NCBI GenBank assembly: GCA_026005055.1
Contig: BPKI01000001.1
Location: forward strand, 682,001-746,000
Direction: 5' to 3'
Source: Lysobacterales bacterium
GTDB lineage: Bacteria > Pseudomonadota > Gammaproteobacteria > Xanthomonadales > BPKI01
DNA: 64,000 nucleotides
The notes beneath the pieces are model-generated. The model made no database searches. It worked only from the letters and a program-made list of their open reading frames with translations, and was not told the origin of the DNA. Numbering within the stretch: position 1 is the first letter of the stretch; every line of letters starts with the position of its first letter. Below are positions 18,900 to 27,943 of this stretch, piece after piece. The translations under genes and the position numbers were made by a program.

Positions 18900-19023
18900 C
18901 CGCCTGGATGATTCCGCCTCGAACACGGGCAGGGGCAGGCTGCGCGCCGTTGTGCGCGGACGATCGCGAGCGAAGCTCGTCGCAGGCGCGCGTCCCTCGT
19001 TCGCTTCGAGCTGGGAGAGGCGG

Positions 19024-20187
19024 TTAGATGGCCGCGAGGGCCTGCGCGAGGTCTTCGATCAGGTCTTCCACCGCCTCGATGCCGACGCTCAGGCGGATGA
19101 GGTCTTCGCCGATGCCGAGTCTCGCTCGGACTTCAGGCGGAATCGAAGCGTGGGTCATGCGCGCGGGCAAATTGGCCAGGCTTTCGACCCCGCCGAGGCT
19201 TTCGGCGAGCGTGAACAGGCGCAGGCGCTCGAGCAGTCGAACCGCGGCCTCGGCGCCGCCCCGCGGCACGAAGGAGACGATGCCGCCGAAAGCCCGCATC
19301 TGCACCGTGGCCAGCGCATGCTGCGGATGGCTGGCAAGGCCAGGGTAGAGCACGCGCTCGACCTTGGGGTGTTTTGTCAGCCATTCGGCGATGGCGAGAG
19401 CATTCTCGCAATGGGCGCGCATGCGCAACGCGAGGGTTTTCAGCCCTCGCAGCGCCAGAAAGCTGTCGAAAGGCCCTTGGATCGCGCCCACCGCGTTTTG
19501 CAGGAAAGCAAGGCGCTCGGCGAGCTCGGCATCCTCCCCGACCACCACGGCACCTCCCACCAGGTCGGAATGGCCGCCGAGATACTTGGTCGCGGAGTGG
19601 ACGACGATGTGCGCACCGAGGGCGAGCGGGCGCTGAAGCATCGGCGAGGCGAAGGTGTTGTCCACGACGAGCAGCAGGCCGCGGCGGCGTGCGAGTTCGG
19701 CGAGCGCTGCCAGCGGCGCGAGCTTGAGCAGCGGATTGCTCGGCGTCTCGATCCAGATCAGCCGCGTCTCTGGGCGGATCGCCGCCTCCACCTCGCGCGG
19801 ATCGCTCGCATCCACGAAGCTGAAGGAAAGCCCTGCACTCTGCCGCCTGACTCGCTCGAAGAGCCGGTAGGTGCCGCCATAGACATCGTCCATGCACACC
19901 ACGTGGCTGCCGCTTGGCAAAAGCTCGAGGACGGTCGCGATCGCTGCCATTCCCGAGGCGAAGGCGAAGCCGCGGGTGCCGCCCTCGAGCGCCGCGAGGC
20001 AGCGCTCGTAGGCGAAGCGGGTGGGATTCTGGGTGCGCGAATACTCGAAGCCTTTGTGGACGCCGGGGCTTTCTTGGGCGTAGGTGCTGGTGAGGAAAAC
20101 AGGCGGCATCACCGCGCCGGTCATCGGCTCGGGGCTCTGGCCACCATGGATGCAAAGCGAAGCGAGGGCGAGCGAGTCGTGGCTCAT
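19024..20187 (-). CDS. Cystathionine gamma-lyase/synthase family PLP enzyme
   Basis: A 387-residue fold-type I PLP enzyme of the Cys/Met metabolism family. The PLP lysine lies in 'VHSATKYLGGHSDLVGG'. Phosphate and substrate motifs are 'FASGMAAIATVLEL', 'DDVYGGTYRLF' and 'IETPSNPLLK', and the N-terminal 'STYAQESPGVHKGFEYSRTQNPTR' region is typical. The neighbouring upstream gene encodes a cystathionine beta-synthase 10 bp away on the same strand. A gamma-lyase role, releasing cysteine from cystathionine in reverse transsulfuration, is therefore the best reading. A cystathionine gamma-synthase activity cannot be excluded by sequence alone. Confidence 0.9.
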   Translation of the reverse strand: MSHDSLALASLCIHGGQSPEPMTGAVMPPVFLTSTYAQESPGVHKGFEYSRTQNPTRFAYERCLAALEGGTRGFAFASGMAAIATVLELLPSGSHVVCMDDVYGGTYRLFERVRRQSAGLSFSFVDASDPREVEAAIRPETRLIWIETPSNPLLKLAPLAALAELARRRGLLLVVDNTFASPMLQRPLALGAHIVVHSATKYLGGHSDLVGGAVVVGEDAELAERLAFLQNAVGAIQGPFDSFLALRGLKTLALRMRAHCENALAIAEWLTKHPKVERVLYPGLASHPQHALATVQMRAFGGIVSFVPRGGAEAAVRLLERLRLFTLAESLGGVESLANLPARMTHASIPPEVRARLGIGEDLIRLSVGIEAVEDLIEDLAQALAAI

Positions 20188-20197
20188 GAGCGGATTC

Positions 20198-21565
20198 TCA
20201 CTGCACCCGTCGGCGCAGGTAGTTGAGGAGGTCGATGCGCGTGATGAGACCGAGGAAGCGCTCTTGATCCATCACGATCGCCACGTGGCCGCGATCGAAG
20301 ATCGGGAGCAACGCTTCGATCGGCGCCTTGACGTCGATCAGATCAAGCTTGGAGACCATCGCCGTGGCGACCGGATCCAAGAATCGGCGTTCGTCGCCGT
20401 AGACGTGCATGAGCACGTCGGACTCGTCGATGATGCCGACGATGCGCTCACCGGCCATCACCGGCAGCTGGCTGACGTCGTAGAGCTTCATGCGCTGGTA
20501 GGCCACGGTGAGTCGGTCGTCGGGCGCCACCACCACCGTGTCGCGCGCGGCGTAGGGGCGCATGATCAGATCGCGCAGATCGCCGTATCGCGGACGCTCG
20601 AGGAAGCCGTTGTCGAGCATCCAGTAGTCGTTGTACATCTTCGAGAGGTACTTGTTGCCGGTGTCGCACACGAAGGCGAGCACCCGCTTCGGCTCGGTCT
20701 GCTCGCGGCAGTAACGCAGGGCGGCGGCGACCAAGGTGCCGGTGGAGGAGCCGCCGAGGATGCCTTCCTCGCGGAGCAACATGCGCGCGGTGTGGAAGCT
20801 CTCCGAATCCGGGATCGAATAGGCCTTCTTCACCCGGCTGAGATCCGCGATCGAGGGGATGAAATCCTCCCCGATGCCCTCCACCAGCCAGGAGCCGGCT
20901 TTCTCCGGCATCCGGCCTTCGTTGATCCATTGGGCGAGGATCGACCCCACCGGATCGGCGAGGATGATCTCGAGCTCCGGAGCTACCCGCGCGAAGAAGC
21001 GCGAAAGCCCGGTGACCGTGCCCGCGGAGCCGCAGCCGACGACGATCGCATCGAGCCGCTCTCCCACCTGGCGCCAGATCTCGGGTCCAGTGCTCTCCTC
21101 GTGCGCGCGCGGATTGTCGGGGTTGCCGAACTGATTGACGAAGAAGCCGCCGGGCGTCTCCCGGGCGATGCGCGCGGCCAAGTCCTGATAGTACTCGGGA
21201 TGCCCTTTTTGCACGTCCGAGCGGGTGAGCACCACCTCGGCACCCATCGCCTTGAGGTTGAAGATCTTCTCCCGGCTCATCTTGTCCGGCACGACGAGGA
21301 TGAGGCGGTAGCCTTTCTGGCGTGCGACCAGGGCCAGTGCCAGTCCCGTATTGCCGGCGGTGCCTTCGACCAGCGTCGCGCCTGGCTTCAGCCGCCCATC
21401 ACGCTCGGCGGCCTCGATCATCGCAAGACCGATGCGGTCCTTAATCGAGCCGCCGGGATTCTGCGATTCGAGCTTGAGGAGAAGCTCGCAAGGGCCGCAA
21501 TCGAGGCGTCGTACCCTGATGATCGGCGTCTCGCCGATCAGTTGGAGGATCGATTCGTGAATCAT
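20198..21565 (-). CDS. cbs: Cystathionine beta-synthase with C-terminal CBS domain pair
   Basis: Condenses serine and homocysteine to cystathionine using PLP. From ATG 21565 (preceded by GGGGAG) the protein is 455 residues. The N-terminal fold-type II catalytic domain shows the PLP lysine in 'QNPGGSIKDRIGLAMI', the substrate loop 'EGTAGNTGLALALVA', 'GCGSAGTVTG' and 'GGSSTGTLVAAAL'. A tandem CBS (Bateman) domain occupies about 335-455 ('VVVAPDDRLTVAYQRM', 'QLPVMAGERIVGIIDESDVL'). The Bateman pair is the usual regulatory module of CBS and separates this from plain cysteine synthases. It forms an operon with the gamma-lyase. Confidence 0.93.
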   Translation of the reverse strand: MIHESILQLIGETPIIRVRRLDCGPCELLLKLESQNPGGSIKDRIGLAMIEAAERDGRLKPGATLVEGTAGNTGLALALVARQKGYRLILVVPDKMSREKIFNLKAMGAEVVLTRSDVQKGHPEYYQDLAARIARETPGGFFVNQFGNPDNPRAHEESTGPEIWRQVGERLDAIVVGCGSAGTVTGLSRFFARVAPELEIILADPVGSILAQWINEGRMPEKAGSWLVEGIGEDFIPSIADLSRVKKAYSIPDSESFHTARMLLREEGILGGSSTGTLVAAALRYCREQTEPKRVLAFVCDTGNKYLSKMYNDYWMLDNGFLERPRYGDLRDLIMRPYAARDTVVVAPDDRLTVAYQRMKLYDVSQLPVMAGERIVGIIDESDVLMHVYGDERRFLDPVATAMVSKLDLIDVKAPIEALLPIFDRGHVAIVMDQERFLGLITRIDLLNYLRRRVQ

Positions 21566-21591
21566 CCGCTCCCCGGAGAACGATGGGCAAA

Positions 21592-21628
21592 ACACCATAA
21601 TAAAACGCCCTCGCTGTCGGCGAGGGCG
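21592..21628 (-). terminator. Intrinsic terminator of the DUF465 gene
   Basis: A perfect 9-bp stem, CGCCCTCGC (21606-21614) with GCGAGGGCG (21620-21628), has a 5-nt loop. On the minus strand it is followed by TTTTATTATGG, a good U-tract. It lies 28 bp after the stop of the minus-strand DUF465 gene and separates it from the CBS gene. Confidence 0.82.
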
Positions 21629-21655
21629 CGGGGGCGGAAGCGGGGATCAGAGGCC

Positions 21656-21883
21656 TCAGCCTCTGGCCGATGGGAAATGGCTCGAAAAGATCTGCAGCAA
21701 GCGGTCCTTCGCGCGTAGCTTCTCGCGCTTCATTCGGCTGAGCGTCGCATCATCGATCGGCAGGCAACCGATCTCGGCATCGTGCACCTGCTTGTCCAGT
21801 TCGCGGTGGCGCTGATACAGGCTCCGGAACTCGGGGTCGCGCTGCATCAGCGCCTCGACTTCGTGTGGATGATTCTCGAACAT
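21656..21883 (-). CDS. DUF465 (YdcH-like) small protein
   Basis: A 75-residue, highly charged, helical protein matching the DUF465/YdcH family: 'HPHEVEALMQRDPEFRSLYQRHRELDKQV' region, then 'KREKLRAKDRLLQIF'. The family is widespread in proteobacteria and forms short coiled coils; no function is established. It is monocistronic here, with a clear terminator. It starts at ATG 21883; GGAGTTC lies just upstream. Confidence 0.88.
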   Translation of the reverse strand: MFENHPHEVEALMQRDPEFRSLYQRHRELDKQVHDAEIGCLPIDDATLSRMKREKLRAKDRLLQIFSSHFPSARG

Positions 21884-22198
21884 GGGTGAACTCCTTCGCG
21901 ATCGTGTCGTGGAACGCCCACGCGGTCACGCCGGCGGGCGAACTTGAGTGGAAAAAGGGTGGGGAGGGCCGCAGCGGCTCAGAGGCCGCGCTCACACGGG
22001 CGCGCCCGCAAAGGCGGACGGGCGAGGTCACACCATGTGCCACAACGATCGACCCTTCGAGCTCAAGACCGCAGACCTGGCCGGACGAACCGCTCGACCG
22101 ACACTACTCCCGCGGCGAGCTCTTGGCAAGCCGATTGCCGCTCGACCGCGCTCGAGCCGGCCACAGCTTCCGGGAACCAATCGGAAAAACGCGACTTT
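21884..22198. other. Intergenic stretch with no supported gene
   Basis: This 315-bp region lies between the DUF465 start and the stop of the OmpA-like lipoprotein gene, both on the minus strand. Short open frames exist on both strands but encode Arg/Pro/Ser-rich shadow peptides with no recognisable domain. It should hold the DUF465 promoter. No strong terminator for the OmpA-like gene was found. Confidence 0.5.
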
Positions 22199-23164
22199 TC
22201 AACGAGATTCGATGACGATCTCGACTCTTCGGTTCTTTGCCCGACCCTCTGCGGTGTCGTTCGGGGCGACCGGATGCTCCTGACCGAGTCCCACGGCCTC
22301 GAGCCGTTCGGGTTCGATGCCTTCCTCCACGAGCGCCCGGCGCACGGATTCGGCTCGACGGCGGCTGAGCACGAGGTTGGCGTTGCGGTTGCCGGTCGCA
22401 TCGGTATGGCCCTCGATGCGCACGAGCTTGCCTGGGTGCTGGCGGATGAACTCGACGACCTTGTGCAAGTTGGCGCGGGCCTCCGGTTTCAGCTCCGCCG
22501 CGCCGGGGGCGAAGACGTTCTCTCCCAGCGTCATGACCAGACCGCGCGCCTCTTCCCGCGCCACGAGGCTTTGCAACTGCTGGCGGAGCGCTTCGGCGGC
22601 GGCCTGCGCCAGCTCGGCCTCCCGCCGTGCCGCCTGCGCCTCGCGCTGCCTGAGTTCGGCAAGTCGCTGGGCGCGCTCGGCTTCCTCGCGGGCGCGGGCG
22701 GCCGCCGCGCTGAGTTCCTCTTGCCGTCGGCGCTCGGCTTCGGCGAGCTCGCGCAGGCGCTCGGCCTCTTCGGCGCGAGCGAGGCTCTGAAGCCTCAGCT
22801 TCTCGGCCTCGAGCCGCGCAAGCTCGGCATCGCGGCGGCTGGCCTCGAGCAGGATGCGATCGCGTTCCCGCGCGAGCTCGGCGAGCTCCCGCTCGAGACG
22901 TTCCGCTTCCAGAGTTGCCTGAGCGATTTCGATACGGCGTTGCGCGAGGCGAAGCAGGTGGGCTCGTTCTCGCCCCGTGGCCTCACGGGCCCGCCTGATG
23001 GCGAGCTCGGCGAGGGCGCGCTCACGCCCGGCCAGCTCCGGCGCCTCGGCTTCGAGCGCACGCAGGGCCATCGCGAGACGCTCGATCTCGGGATCACGTT
23101 TCGGCGCGGCGGCACAGCCGGCGAGCGTCAATCCCACGCCGAGCAGCAAGAAGAACCTGTTCAT
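22199..23164 (-). CDS. OmpA-family lipoprotein with long Ala/Glu/Arg coiled coil
   Basis: A 321-residue envelope protein. It has a lipoprotein signal peptide with lipobox L-A-G-C (about 14-17). A long alanine/glutamate/arginine-rich coiled coil follows (about 30-200). The C-terminal OmpA-like peptidoglycan-binding domain (about 215-320) has 'IEGHTDATGNRNANLVLSRRRAESVRRAL' (the TD-x10-LSxxRA peptidoglycan site) and 'KNRRVEIVI'. It should tether the outer membrane to the cell wall. The ATG overlaps the stop of the DUF4398-like lipoprotein gene (ATGA), so the two are coupled and probably act together. The partner and precise role are unknown. Confidence 0.88.
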   Translation of the reverse strand: MNRFFLLLGVGLTLAGCAAAPKRDPEIERLAMALRALEAEAPELAGRERALAELAIRRAREATGRERAHLLRLAQRRIEIAQATLEAERLERELAELARERDRILLEASRRDAELARLEAEKLRLQSLARAEEAERLRELAEAERRRQEELSAAAARAREEAERAQRLAELRQREAQAARREAELAQAAAEALRQQLQSLVAREEARGLVMTLGENVFAPGAAELKPEARANLHKVVEFIRQHPGKLVRIEGHTDATGNRNANLVLSRRRAESVRRALVEEGIEPERLEAVGLGQEHPVAPNDTAEGRAKNRRVEIVIESR

Positions 23165-23559
23165 CGGCGCTCACCCTCGCCGAGGAGCTCGCGGCGGAGA
23201 AGCTGATTCTCCCGCTGCTTCGATTGCAGGGCGGCACGGGCCAGTGCTGCCCGCGTCCTGGCTTTGGCGAGTTCCGCGGCGAGCATGGCTTCGGCCAGCG
23301 CTTCCTCGCTCGCGCGCCGCTCGCCGGCGGCGAGCGCTCGCCGCGCCATTTCCAAACGCTCTTCGGCGGCCCGCAGATCGATCGGGGCCTGTTCCTCGGC
23401 GCCGGCCGCACGCGCATCGGCGATCGCCCGCTCCGCCTCGAGAAAGGCCTCGCGCTCGGGCAGACGCGCCGCGGCGCAGGAGGAGAGCAGGAGCGCGAGG
23501 AGGATGAGCGCCCTCGGTTGGCAAAAGCACTGGCGAGCTGTCATAAGATGAAGGGCCAT
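23161..23559 (-). CDS. DUF4398-like small lipoprotein
   Basis: A 132-residue lipoprotein with a hydrophobic leader and lipobox L-L-S-S-C near residue 28, followed by an almost entirely helical alanine-rich body ('EAERAIADARAAGAEEQAPIDLRAAEERLEMARRA' type repeats). This is the DUF4398 pattern, often encoded beside or fused to OmpA-like domains. Start 23559 has GGA about 5 nt upstream; ATG 23544 is an alternative. Overlap with the OmpA-like gene implies a shared envelope function, for example an outer-membrane/peptidoglycan complex, but nothing more precise can be said. Confidence 0.72.
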   Translation of the reverse strand: MALHLMTARQCFCQPRALILLALLLSSCAAARLPEREAFLEAERAIADARAAGAEEQAPIDLRAAEERLEMARRALAAGERRASEEALAEAMLAAELAKARTRAALARAALQSKQRENQLLRRELLGEGERR

Positions 23560-23655
23560 CGTTCCAGCCGGCGGATCCTATCCGTCGTGACCACGAAGCT
23601 CGGAACATTCTAGCCCGCCCGCACTCCTCTCTTTCCTGCACGCGAAGCGCATGCC

Positions 23656-24756
23656 ATGGACATCGGATATTTCCTCAAGTTGATGACCGAGAAGAACGCC
23701 TCGGACATGTTCCTGACCACGGGCGCGCCGGTGAACATCAAGGTCGAGGGGAAGTTGTATCCGATGGGTAACACCGGCCTTCCGCCGGGCCTGGTGAAGA
23801 AGATCGCTTACTCCCTGATGGACGAAGGCCAAGTCCCGGTCTTCGAACGCGATCTCGAGCTCAATCTTTCCATCTCGGTCAAGGATGCCGGCCGTTTCCG
23901 GGTGAACGTGTTCAAGCAGCGGGGCGAGGTGGGGATGGTGATCCGTGCGATCAAGAGCGAGATTCCCACCATCGACGATCTCAAGCTCCCTCCGCTGCTC
24001 AAGGACATCATCAACGAACCGCGCGGACTGGTGCTGGTGGTGGGCTCGACCGGCTCGGGCAAGTCCACCACGCTCGCGGCGATGATCGATCATCGCAACT
24101 CGACCAAGACCGGCCACATCCTCACGGTCGAGGACCCGATCGAGTTTCTCCACCGGCACAAGAAGTCGATTATCAATCAGCGTGAGGTGGGGATCGACAC
24201 CAAGAGCTACCACAGCGCGCTCAAGAACGCGATGCGCGAGGCGCCGGACGTGATCATGATCGGCGAGATCCTCGATGCCGAGACCATGGAGGCGGCCATC
24301 TCCTTCGCCGAGACCGGGCATCTGTGCCTATCGACCCTGCACTCCAACAACGCCGACCAGACCCTGGAACGGATCCTCAACTTCTTCCCGGAGTCGGCGC
24401 ATCGCAACGTCTTGATGAATCTCAGCCTCAACTTGAAGGCGGTGATCTCGCTGCGTCTGGTGGTCGGCAAGGATGGTCGCCGCCTTCCCGCCGTGGAGGT
24501 GCTCATCAACACCCCGCTCATCCGGGACATGATCCGCCGCGGGCAGATCCACGAGATCAAGGAGGCGATGGAGCGTTCGCTCCAGGAAGGCATGCAGACC
24601 TTCGATCAGGCTTTGTTCCAGCTCTACAAGGAGGGCAAGATCGAGCTCGACGAAGCCTTGCGCCACGCCGACAGCCGCGACGCGCTAGCGCTCAAGATCC
24701 GCCTGTCGGAAGGCGCGGGGGCCGATCACGACCCCTACGACGTCTCGCAATACTGA
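23656..24756 (+). CDS. pilU: Type IV pilus retraction ATPase PilU
   Basis: A 366-residue hexameric ATPase of the PilT/PilU family that assists pilus retraction at the inner-membrane base. It has the Walker A GSTGSGKST (G130-T138), an Asp box region 'ILTVEDPIEFLH', Walker B in 'APDVIMIGEILD' and the His box 'HLCLSTLHSNNADQTLERI'. The N-terminal 'FLKLMTEKNASDMFLTTGAP' and the C-terminal 'FDQALFQLYKEGKIELDEALRHADS' follow PilU rather than PilT. Unlike the common PilT 'GEMRD' or 'GEIRD', residue 206 is Leu (GEILD). No pilT or other pilus genes are adjacent. Confidence 0.92.
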   Translation: MDIGYFLKLMTEKNASDMFLTTGAPVNIKVEGKLYPMGNTGLPPGLVKKIAYSLMDEGQVPVFERDLELNLSISVKDAGRFRVNVFKQRGEVGMVIRAIKSEIPTIDDLKLPPLLKDIINEPRGLVLVVGSTGSGKSTTLAAMIDHRNSTKTGHILTVEDPIEFLHRHKKSIINQREVGIDTKSYHSALKNAMREAPDVIMIGEILDAETMEAAISFAETGHLCLSTLHSNNADQTLERILNFFPESAHRNVLMNLSLNLKAVISLRLVVGKDGRRLPAVEVLINTPLIRDMIRRGQIHEIKEAMERSLQEGMQTFDQALFQLYKEGKIELDEALRHADSRDALALKIRLSEGAGADHDPYDVSQY

Positions 24757-24774
24757 CAATACTGAGCGCGCGTT

Positions 24775-25443
24775 TCAGGCTGCCGGAGCGTCGGGCTGTC
24801 GCTCGGGCGCGGCCTCGCGGAAAGCCTCGAGCTCCAGACAGGCTTGCTCGATCCGGGTGAGGGTGGGGAAGCGCGCCAGATCGACCCCGTAGCGGCGGGC
24901 GTTGTAAAGCTGCGGCACGAGGCAGCAGTCGGCGATCGTGGGTTCGTCGCCTTCGCAGAAGCTACCGGTGGAGGGGTTGTCCTCGAGCAGGGTCTCGAGG
25001 GCCGAGAGTCCCTCGGCGATCCAGTGCCGGCACCACTTCGCTTTTTGCTCCTCGTCCGCGCCGAACTCCCTCTCCAGGTACTTCAATACCCTGAGGTTGG
25101 CGATCGGATGGATGTCGCAGGCGATGAGCTGAGCCAGGGCCTGAGCCCGCGCGCGCTCGCGAGGTGACTGGGGAAGCAATGGCGGCTCGAACCGGATGCT
25201 CTCCAGATACTCGATGATCGCAAGCGACTGGCGAAAGACGCGCTCGCCGTGGACGAGCACCGGCACCAGCCGCTGGGGATTGAGCTCGCGGAAGGCCGCG
25301 CGGTGCTGCTCGCCGCCGTCGGCGAGCAGGTTCACGGGCACGATCCGATAGGGAAGGCCCTTGAGATTGAGCGCGATGCGCACGCGGTAGGCGGCGCTCG
25401 AGCGCCAATAGCTATAGAGGACGAGATCGTGGGCATCGCCCAT
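24775..25443 (-). CDS. maiA: Maleylacetoacetate isomerase (zeta-class GST)
   Basis: Isomerises maleylacetoacetate to fumarylacetoacetate with glutathione, the penultimate step of tyrosine breakdown. The 222-residue GST fold has the zeta-class active site 'SYWRSSAAYRVRIALNLK' near the N-terminus and 'NPQRLVPVL' and 'QSLAIIEYLE' for glutathione binding. The C-terminal domain includes 'ACDIHPIANLRVLKYL' and 'PTIADCCLVPQLYNARRYGVDL'. The usual SSCS motif is SSAA here: the conserved serine is kept but the cysteine is alanine. It is the last gene after hmgA and fahA on the minus strand. Confidence 0.92.
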   Translation of the reverse strand: MGDAHDLVLYSYWRSSAAYRVRIALNLKGLPYRIVPVNLLADGGEQHRAAFRELNPQRLVPVLVHGERVFRQSLAIIEYLESIRFEPPLLPQSPRERARAQALAQLIACDIHPIANLRVLKYLEREFGADEEQKAKWCRHWIAEGLSALETLLEDNPSTGSFCEGDEPTIADCCLVPQLYNARRYGVDLARFPTLTRIEQACLELEAFREAAPERQPDAPAA

Positions 25444-25530
25444 GATGACACCCCTCCCGCATGGAACGGTTGGGTCGCAGACTACGCCATAGGCCGACGC
25501 GCTGCCAAGGGCGATTCACCTCCGGTCGAA

Positions 25531-26517
25531 TCAGCCGCCGGACGGCGCGACCCGCTGTTCGATGGCGCCAAACAAATCGCCTCCCTGGCGATCGCGCATT
25601 TCGATCCGGACCACGTCGCCGAACTTGAGGAATGGAGTCCGCGGCGCGCCTTCGCGAATCGTCTCGAGCATTCGGAGCTCGGCGAGGCAGGAGGCGCCCC
25701 GGCTCTCATCGTGGTTGGCCACCGTCCCCGAACCGATGATCGTGCCTGCCACCAAGGGCCTGGTCTTGGCCGCGTGGGCGATCAGCTCAGGGAAGGAAAA
25801 CTGCATGTCCTCGCCGGCTTCCGGGTGACCGAGCGGTCGGCCGTTGACAAAGCTGAGCAGGGGGAGGTGCACCTTGCCGTCGCGCCATGCCTCCCCGAGC
25901 TCGTCGGGCGTGAGGAATACCGGCGAGAGGGCAGAGCGGGGCTTGGAGACCAGGAAGCCGAAACCCTTCGCCAGCTCGGCCGGGATCAGGTTGCGCAGAG
26001 AGACGTCGTTGACCAGCCCGATGAGCTGGATGTGCTGCTCGGCCTGATCGGGCGAGACGCCCATGGGCACGTCGTCGGTGATCACCACCACCTCGGCCTC
26101 GAGGTCGATGCCGAAGTCCTCGCTCGGCACGACGATCGGATCGCGCGGCCCGTAGAAGCCCGCGCTCGTGGCCTGATACATGAGCGGATCGGTGTAGAAG
26201 CTCTCCGGCACCGTCGCCCCGCGGGCGCGTCGTACCCGTTCGACATGCGGCAGGTAGGCACTGCCATCGAGGAACTCATAGGCACGCGGCAGCGGGGCCG
26301 CAAGCCTCTCCATCTCGAGTGGAAACATCCCCTCGGCCTGGCCTTGCTCGAGCGCTTCGGCGAGGGCGGCAAGCCGCGGCGCGGCGTTCTGCCAATCCTC
26401 GAGCGCGGCTTGCAGGGTCGAAGCGATACCGGATGCGCGCACGGCGCGGCTGAGATCCCGGCTGACCACGATCAGCGTGCCGTCGCGGCCGCCTTCTTTG
26501 AGACTTGCGAGTTTCAT
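25531..26517 (-). CDS. fahA: Fumarylacetoacetase (FAA hydrolase family)
   Basis: Splits fumarylacetoacetate into fumarate and acetoacetate, completing tyrosine catabolism. The 328-residue protein has the FAH fold with metal ligands in 'DFGIDLEAEVVVITDDVPMG', 'LIGLVNDVSLRNLIPAEL', 'VSKPRSALSPVFLTPDELG' and the catalytic 'GTIIGSGTVANHDESRGASCL'. It is the short proteobacterial FAH form rather than the 420-residue animal type. It lies 36 bp after hmgA and 87 bp before maiA. The acetoacetate could be activated by the acetoacetyl-CoA synthetase gene at 17 kb. Confidence 0.93.
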   Translation of the reverse strand: MKLASLKEGGRDGTLIVVSRDLSRAVRASGIASTLQAALEDWQNAAPRLAALAEALEQGQAEGMFPLEMERLAAPLPRAYEFLDGSAYLPHVERVRRARGATVPESFYTDPLMYQATSAGFYGPRDPIVVPSEDFGIDLEAEVVVITDDVPMGVSPDQAEQHIQLIGLVNDVSLRNLIPAELAKGFGFLVSKPRSALSPVFLTPDELGEAWRDGKVHLPLLSFVNGRPLGHPEAGEDMQFSFPELIAHAAKTRPLVAGTIIGSGTVANHDESRGASCLAELRMLETIREGAPRTPFLKFGDVVRIEMRDRQGGDLFGAIEQRVAPSGG

Positions 26518-26553
26518 CGGGTTCGCACTCGGAAGGCGCCGATTTGAGCGGCC

Positions 26554-27942
26554 TCAGCCCGGAAGCCGGAAATGCTTGCGAAGCCCTCGCCAGCAGTGGA
26601 GATAATCCGGCTGGCGGAAGGGGCTTTCGAGCGCCTGCCGGGTGGGGCGGATGACGAAGCGCGATTCGAACATGAAGGCCATGGTGTCTCGGATGATATC
26701 GGGCTTGGAGAGATCGGCCTCGCTTGCGCGGCGGAAGGTTTCGGCATCGGGCCCATGCCCGCTCATGCCGTTGTGCAGCGAGGCGCCGCCAGGGACAAAT
26801 CCCTCGGCCTTCGCATCGTAGACGCCCCGGATCAGGCCCATGAACTCGCTCGCCACGTTGCGATGAAACCAGGGAGGTCGGAAAGTGTCCTGCATGTAGA
26901 GGATGCGCGGGCCGAAGATCACGAAATCGAGATTGCTCACCCCGGGCGTGTCCGAGGGTGAATGCAATACGAGGAAAATCGAAGGATCGGGGTGGTCGAA
27001 GCTGATCGAGCCGATGGTATTGAAACGCCGAAGATCGTAGCGATAGGGCGCGTAGTTGCCGTGCCAGGCGACCACATCGAGCGGCGAGTGATCGATCGGT
27101 GCCCGCCACAGCGCCCCCTGGAACTTGGCGATCAGCTCGAACTCCCCTTCGCGGTCCTCGTAGCTTGCTTGCGGGGTTTCGAAGTCGCGAGGATTGGCGA
27201 GGCCATTGGCGCCGATCGGCCCGAGATCAGGTAGCTTCAGGAGCTGGCCAAAGTTCTCGCACACGTACCCGCGGGCATGGCCATCGGGGAGCAAGACCCG
27301 AAAGCGCACACCGCGAGGAATGACCGCAATCTGTTCCGGTTCGACCTCGAGGACGCCGAACTCGGTGTCGAGCTTGAGGCGCCCTTCCTGGGGCACGATC
27401 AGCAGCTCGCCATCGGCATCGTAGAAAAAGCGAGCTTGCATGTCGGCCGTGGCGGCATAGACGTGGATCGCCAAGCCGAATCCCGCCTCCGGGCCCCCGT
27501 TGCCACCCATGGTGAACAAGCCATCGACGAAGTCGGTGGGCAAGGCGGGATAGGGCATCGGATCCCAGCGCAGCTGTTCGGGGGTGGGGTGGCGCTCGAA
27601 ATCGTGGTGAAGCGCCGCTTGTCGGTAGGAGACGAAGGAGCCGTGCACCACCGAAGGCCGGATGCGATAGAGCCAGCTGCGCCGGTTGGCGTGGCGCGGC
27701 GCGGTGAATGCGGTTCCCGAAAGCTGCTCCGCGTAGAGACCGTAAGGGGGCTTTTGTGGCGAATTGCGCCCGACCGGCAATGCCCCCGGGACCGCCTCGC
27801 TCTGAAATTCGTTGCCAAAGCCCGTTTGATAGCCCCGGGCGGGCAAGCCGTTGTCAGTGCAGGCGAGGGTGGTTAGATTACTGCTGCTGCCCGTCTGCGG
27901 GAGGCGGGTGGCGGAATCAGTCGTCTTGGGGAGGTTTTCCAT
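26554..27942 (-). CDS. hmgA: Homogentisate 1,2-dioxygenase
   Basis: Opens the aromatic ring of homogentisate using non-heme iron. Strong family match from '[27 protein letters not shown]' onward. Iron-ligand region: '[17 protein letters not shown]' (His, then Glu) and '[14 protein letters not shown]' (His). The start is uncertain: ATG 27942 gives 462 residues, but the first about 35 residues look atypical. They also overlap the ribosome site and a good promoter of the divergent plus-strand gene, whose ATG is at 27944. The true start could lie nearer to TTG 27846, which would give a more family-like N-terminus. It is followed by fahA and maiA. Confidence 0.92.
   Translation of the reverse strand: MENLPKTTDSATRLPQTGSSSNLTTLACTDNGLPARGYQTGFGNEFQSEAVPGALPVGRNSPQKPPYGLYAEQLSGTAFTAPRHANRRSWLYRIRPSVVHGSFVSYRQAALHHDFERHPTPEQLRWDPMPYPALPTDFVDGLFTMGGNGGPEAGFGLAIHVYAATADMQARFFYDADGELLIVPQEGRLKLDTEFGVLEVEPEQIAVIPRGVRFRVLLPDGHARGYVCENFGQLLKLPDLGPIGANGLANPRDFETPQASYEDREGEFELIAKFQGALWRAPIDHSPLDVVAWHGNYAPYRYDLRRFNTIGSISFDHPDPSIFLVLHSPSDTPGVSNLDFVIFGPRILYMQDTFRPPWFHRNVASEFMGLIRGVYDAKAEGFVPGGASLHNGMSGHGPDAETFRRASEADLSKPDIIRDTMAFMFESRFVIRPTRQALESPFRQPDYLHCWRGLRKHFRLPG
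27851..27879 (+). promoter_or_regulatory. Candidate promoter of the small membrane protein pair
   Basis: TTGTCA (27851-27856, 5/6 to consensus), a 17-bp spacer and TAGATT (27874-27879, 4/6). It lies inside the 5' end of hmgA as called and reads toward the plus-strand genes at 27.9 kb. Ribosome site GAGG follows at 27931-27934. Confidence 0.5.
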
Positions 27943-27943
27943 C

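Noticed and set aside
18900-19023. Hairpins between aacS and the gamma-lyase gene
   Set aside because: Only short GAGC/GCTC stems without U-tracts; not better than chance at this G+C content.
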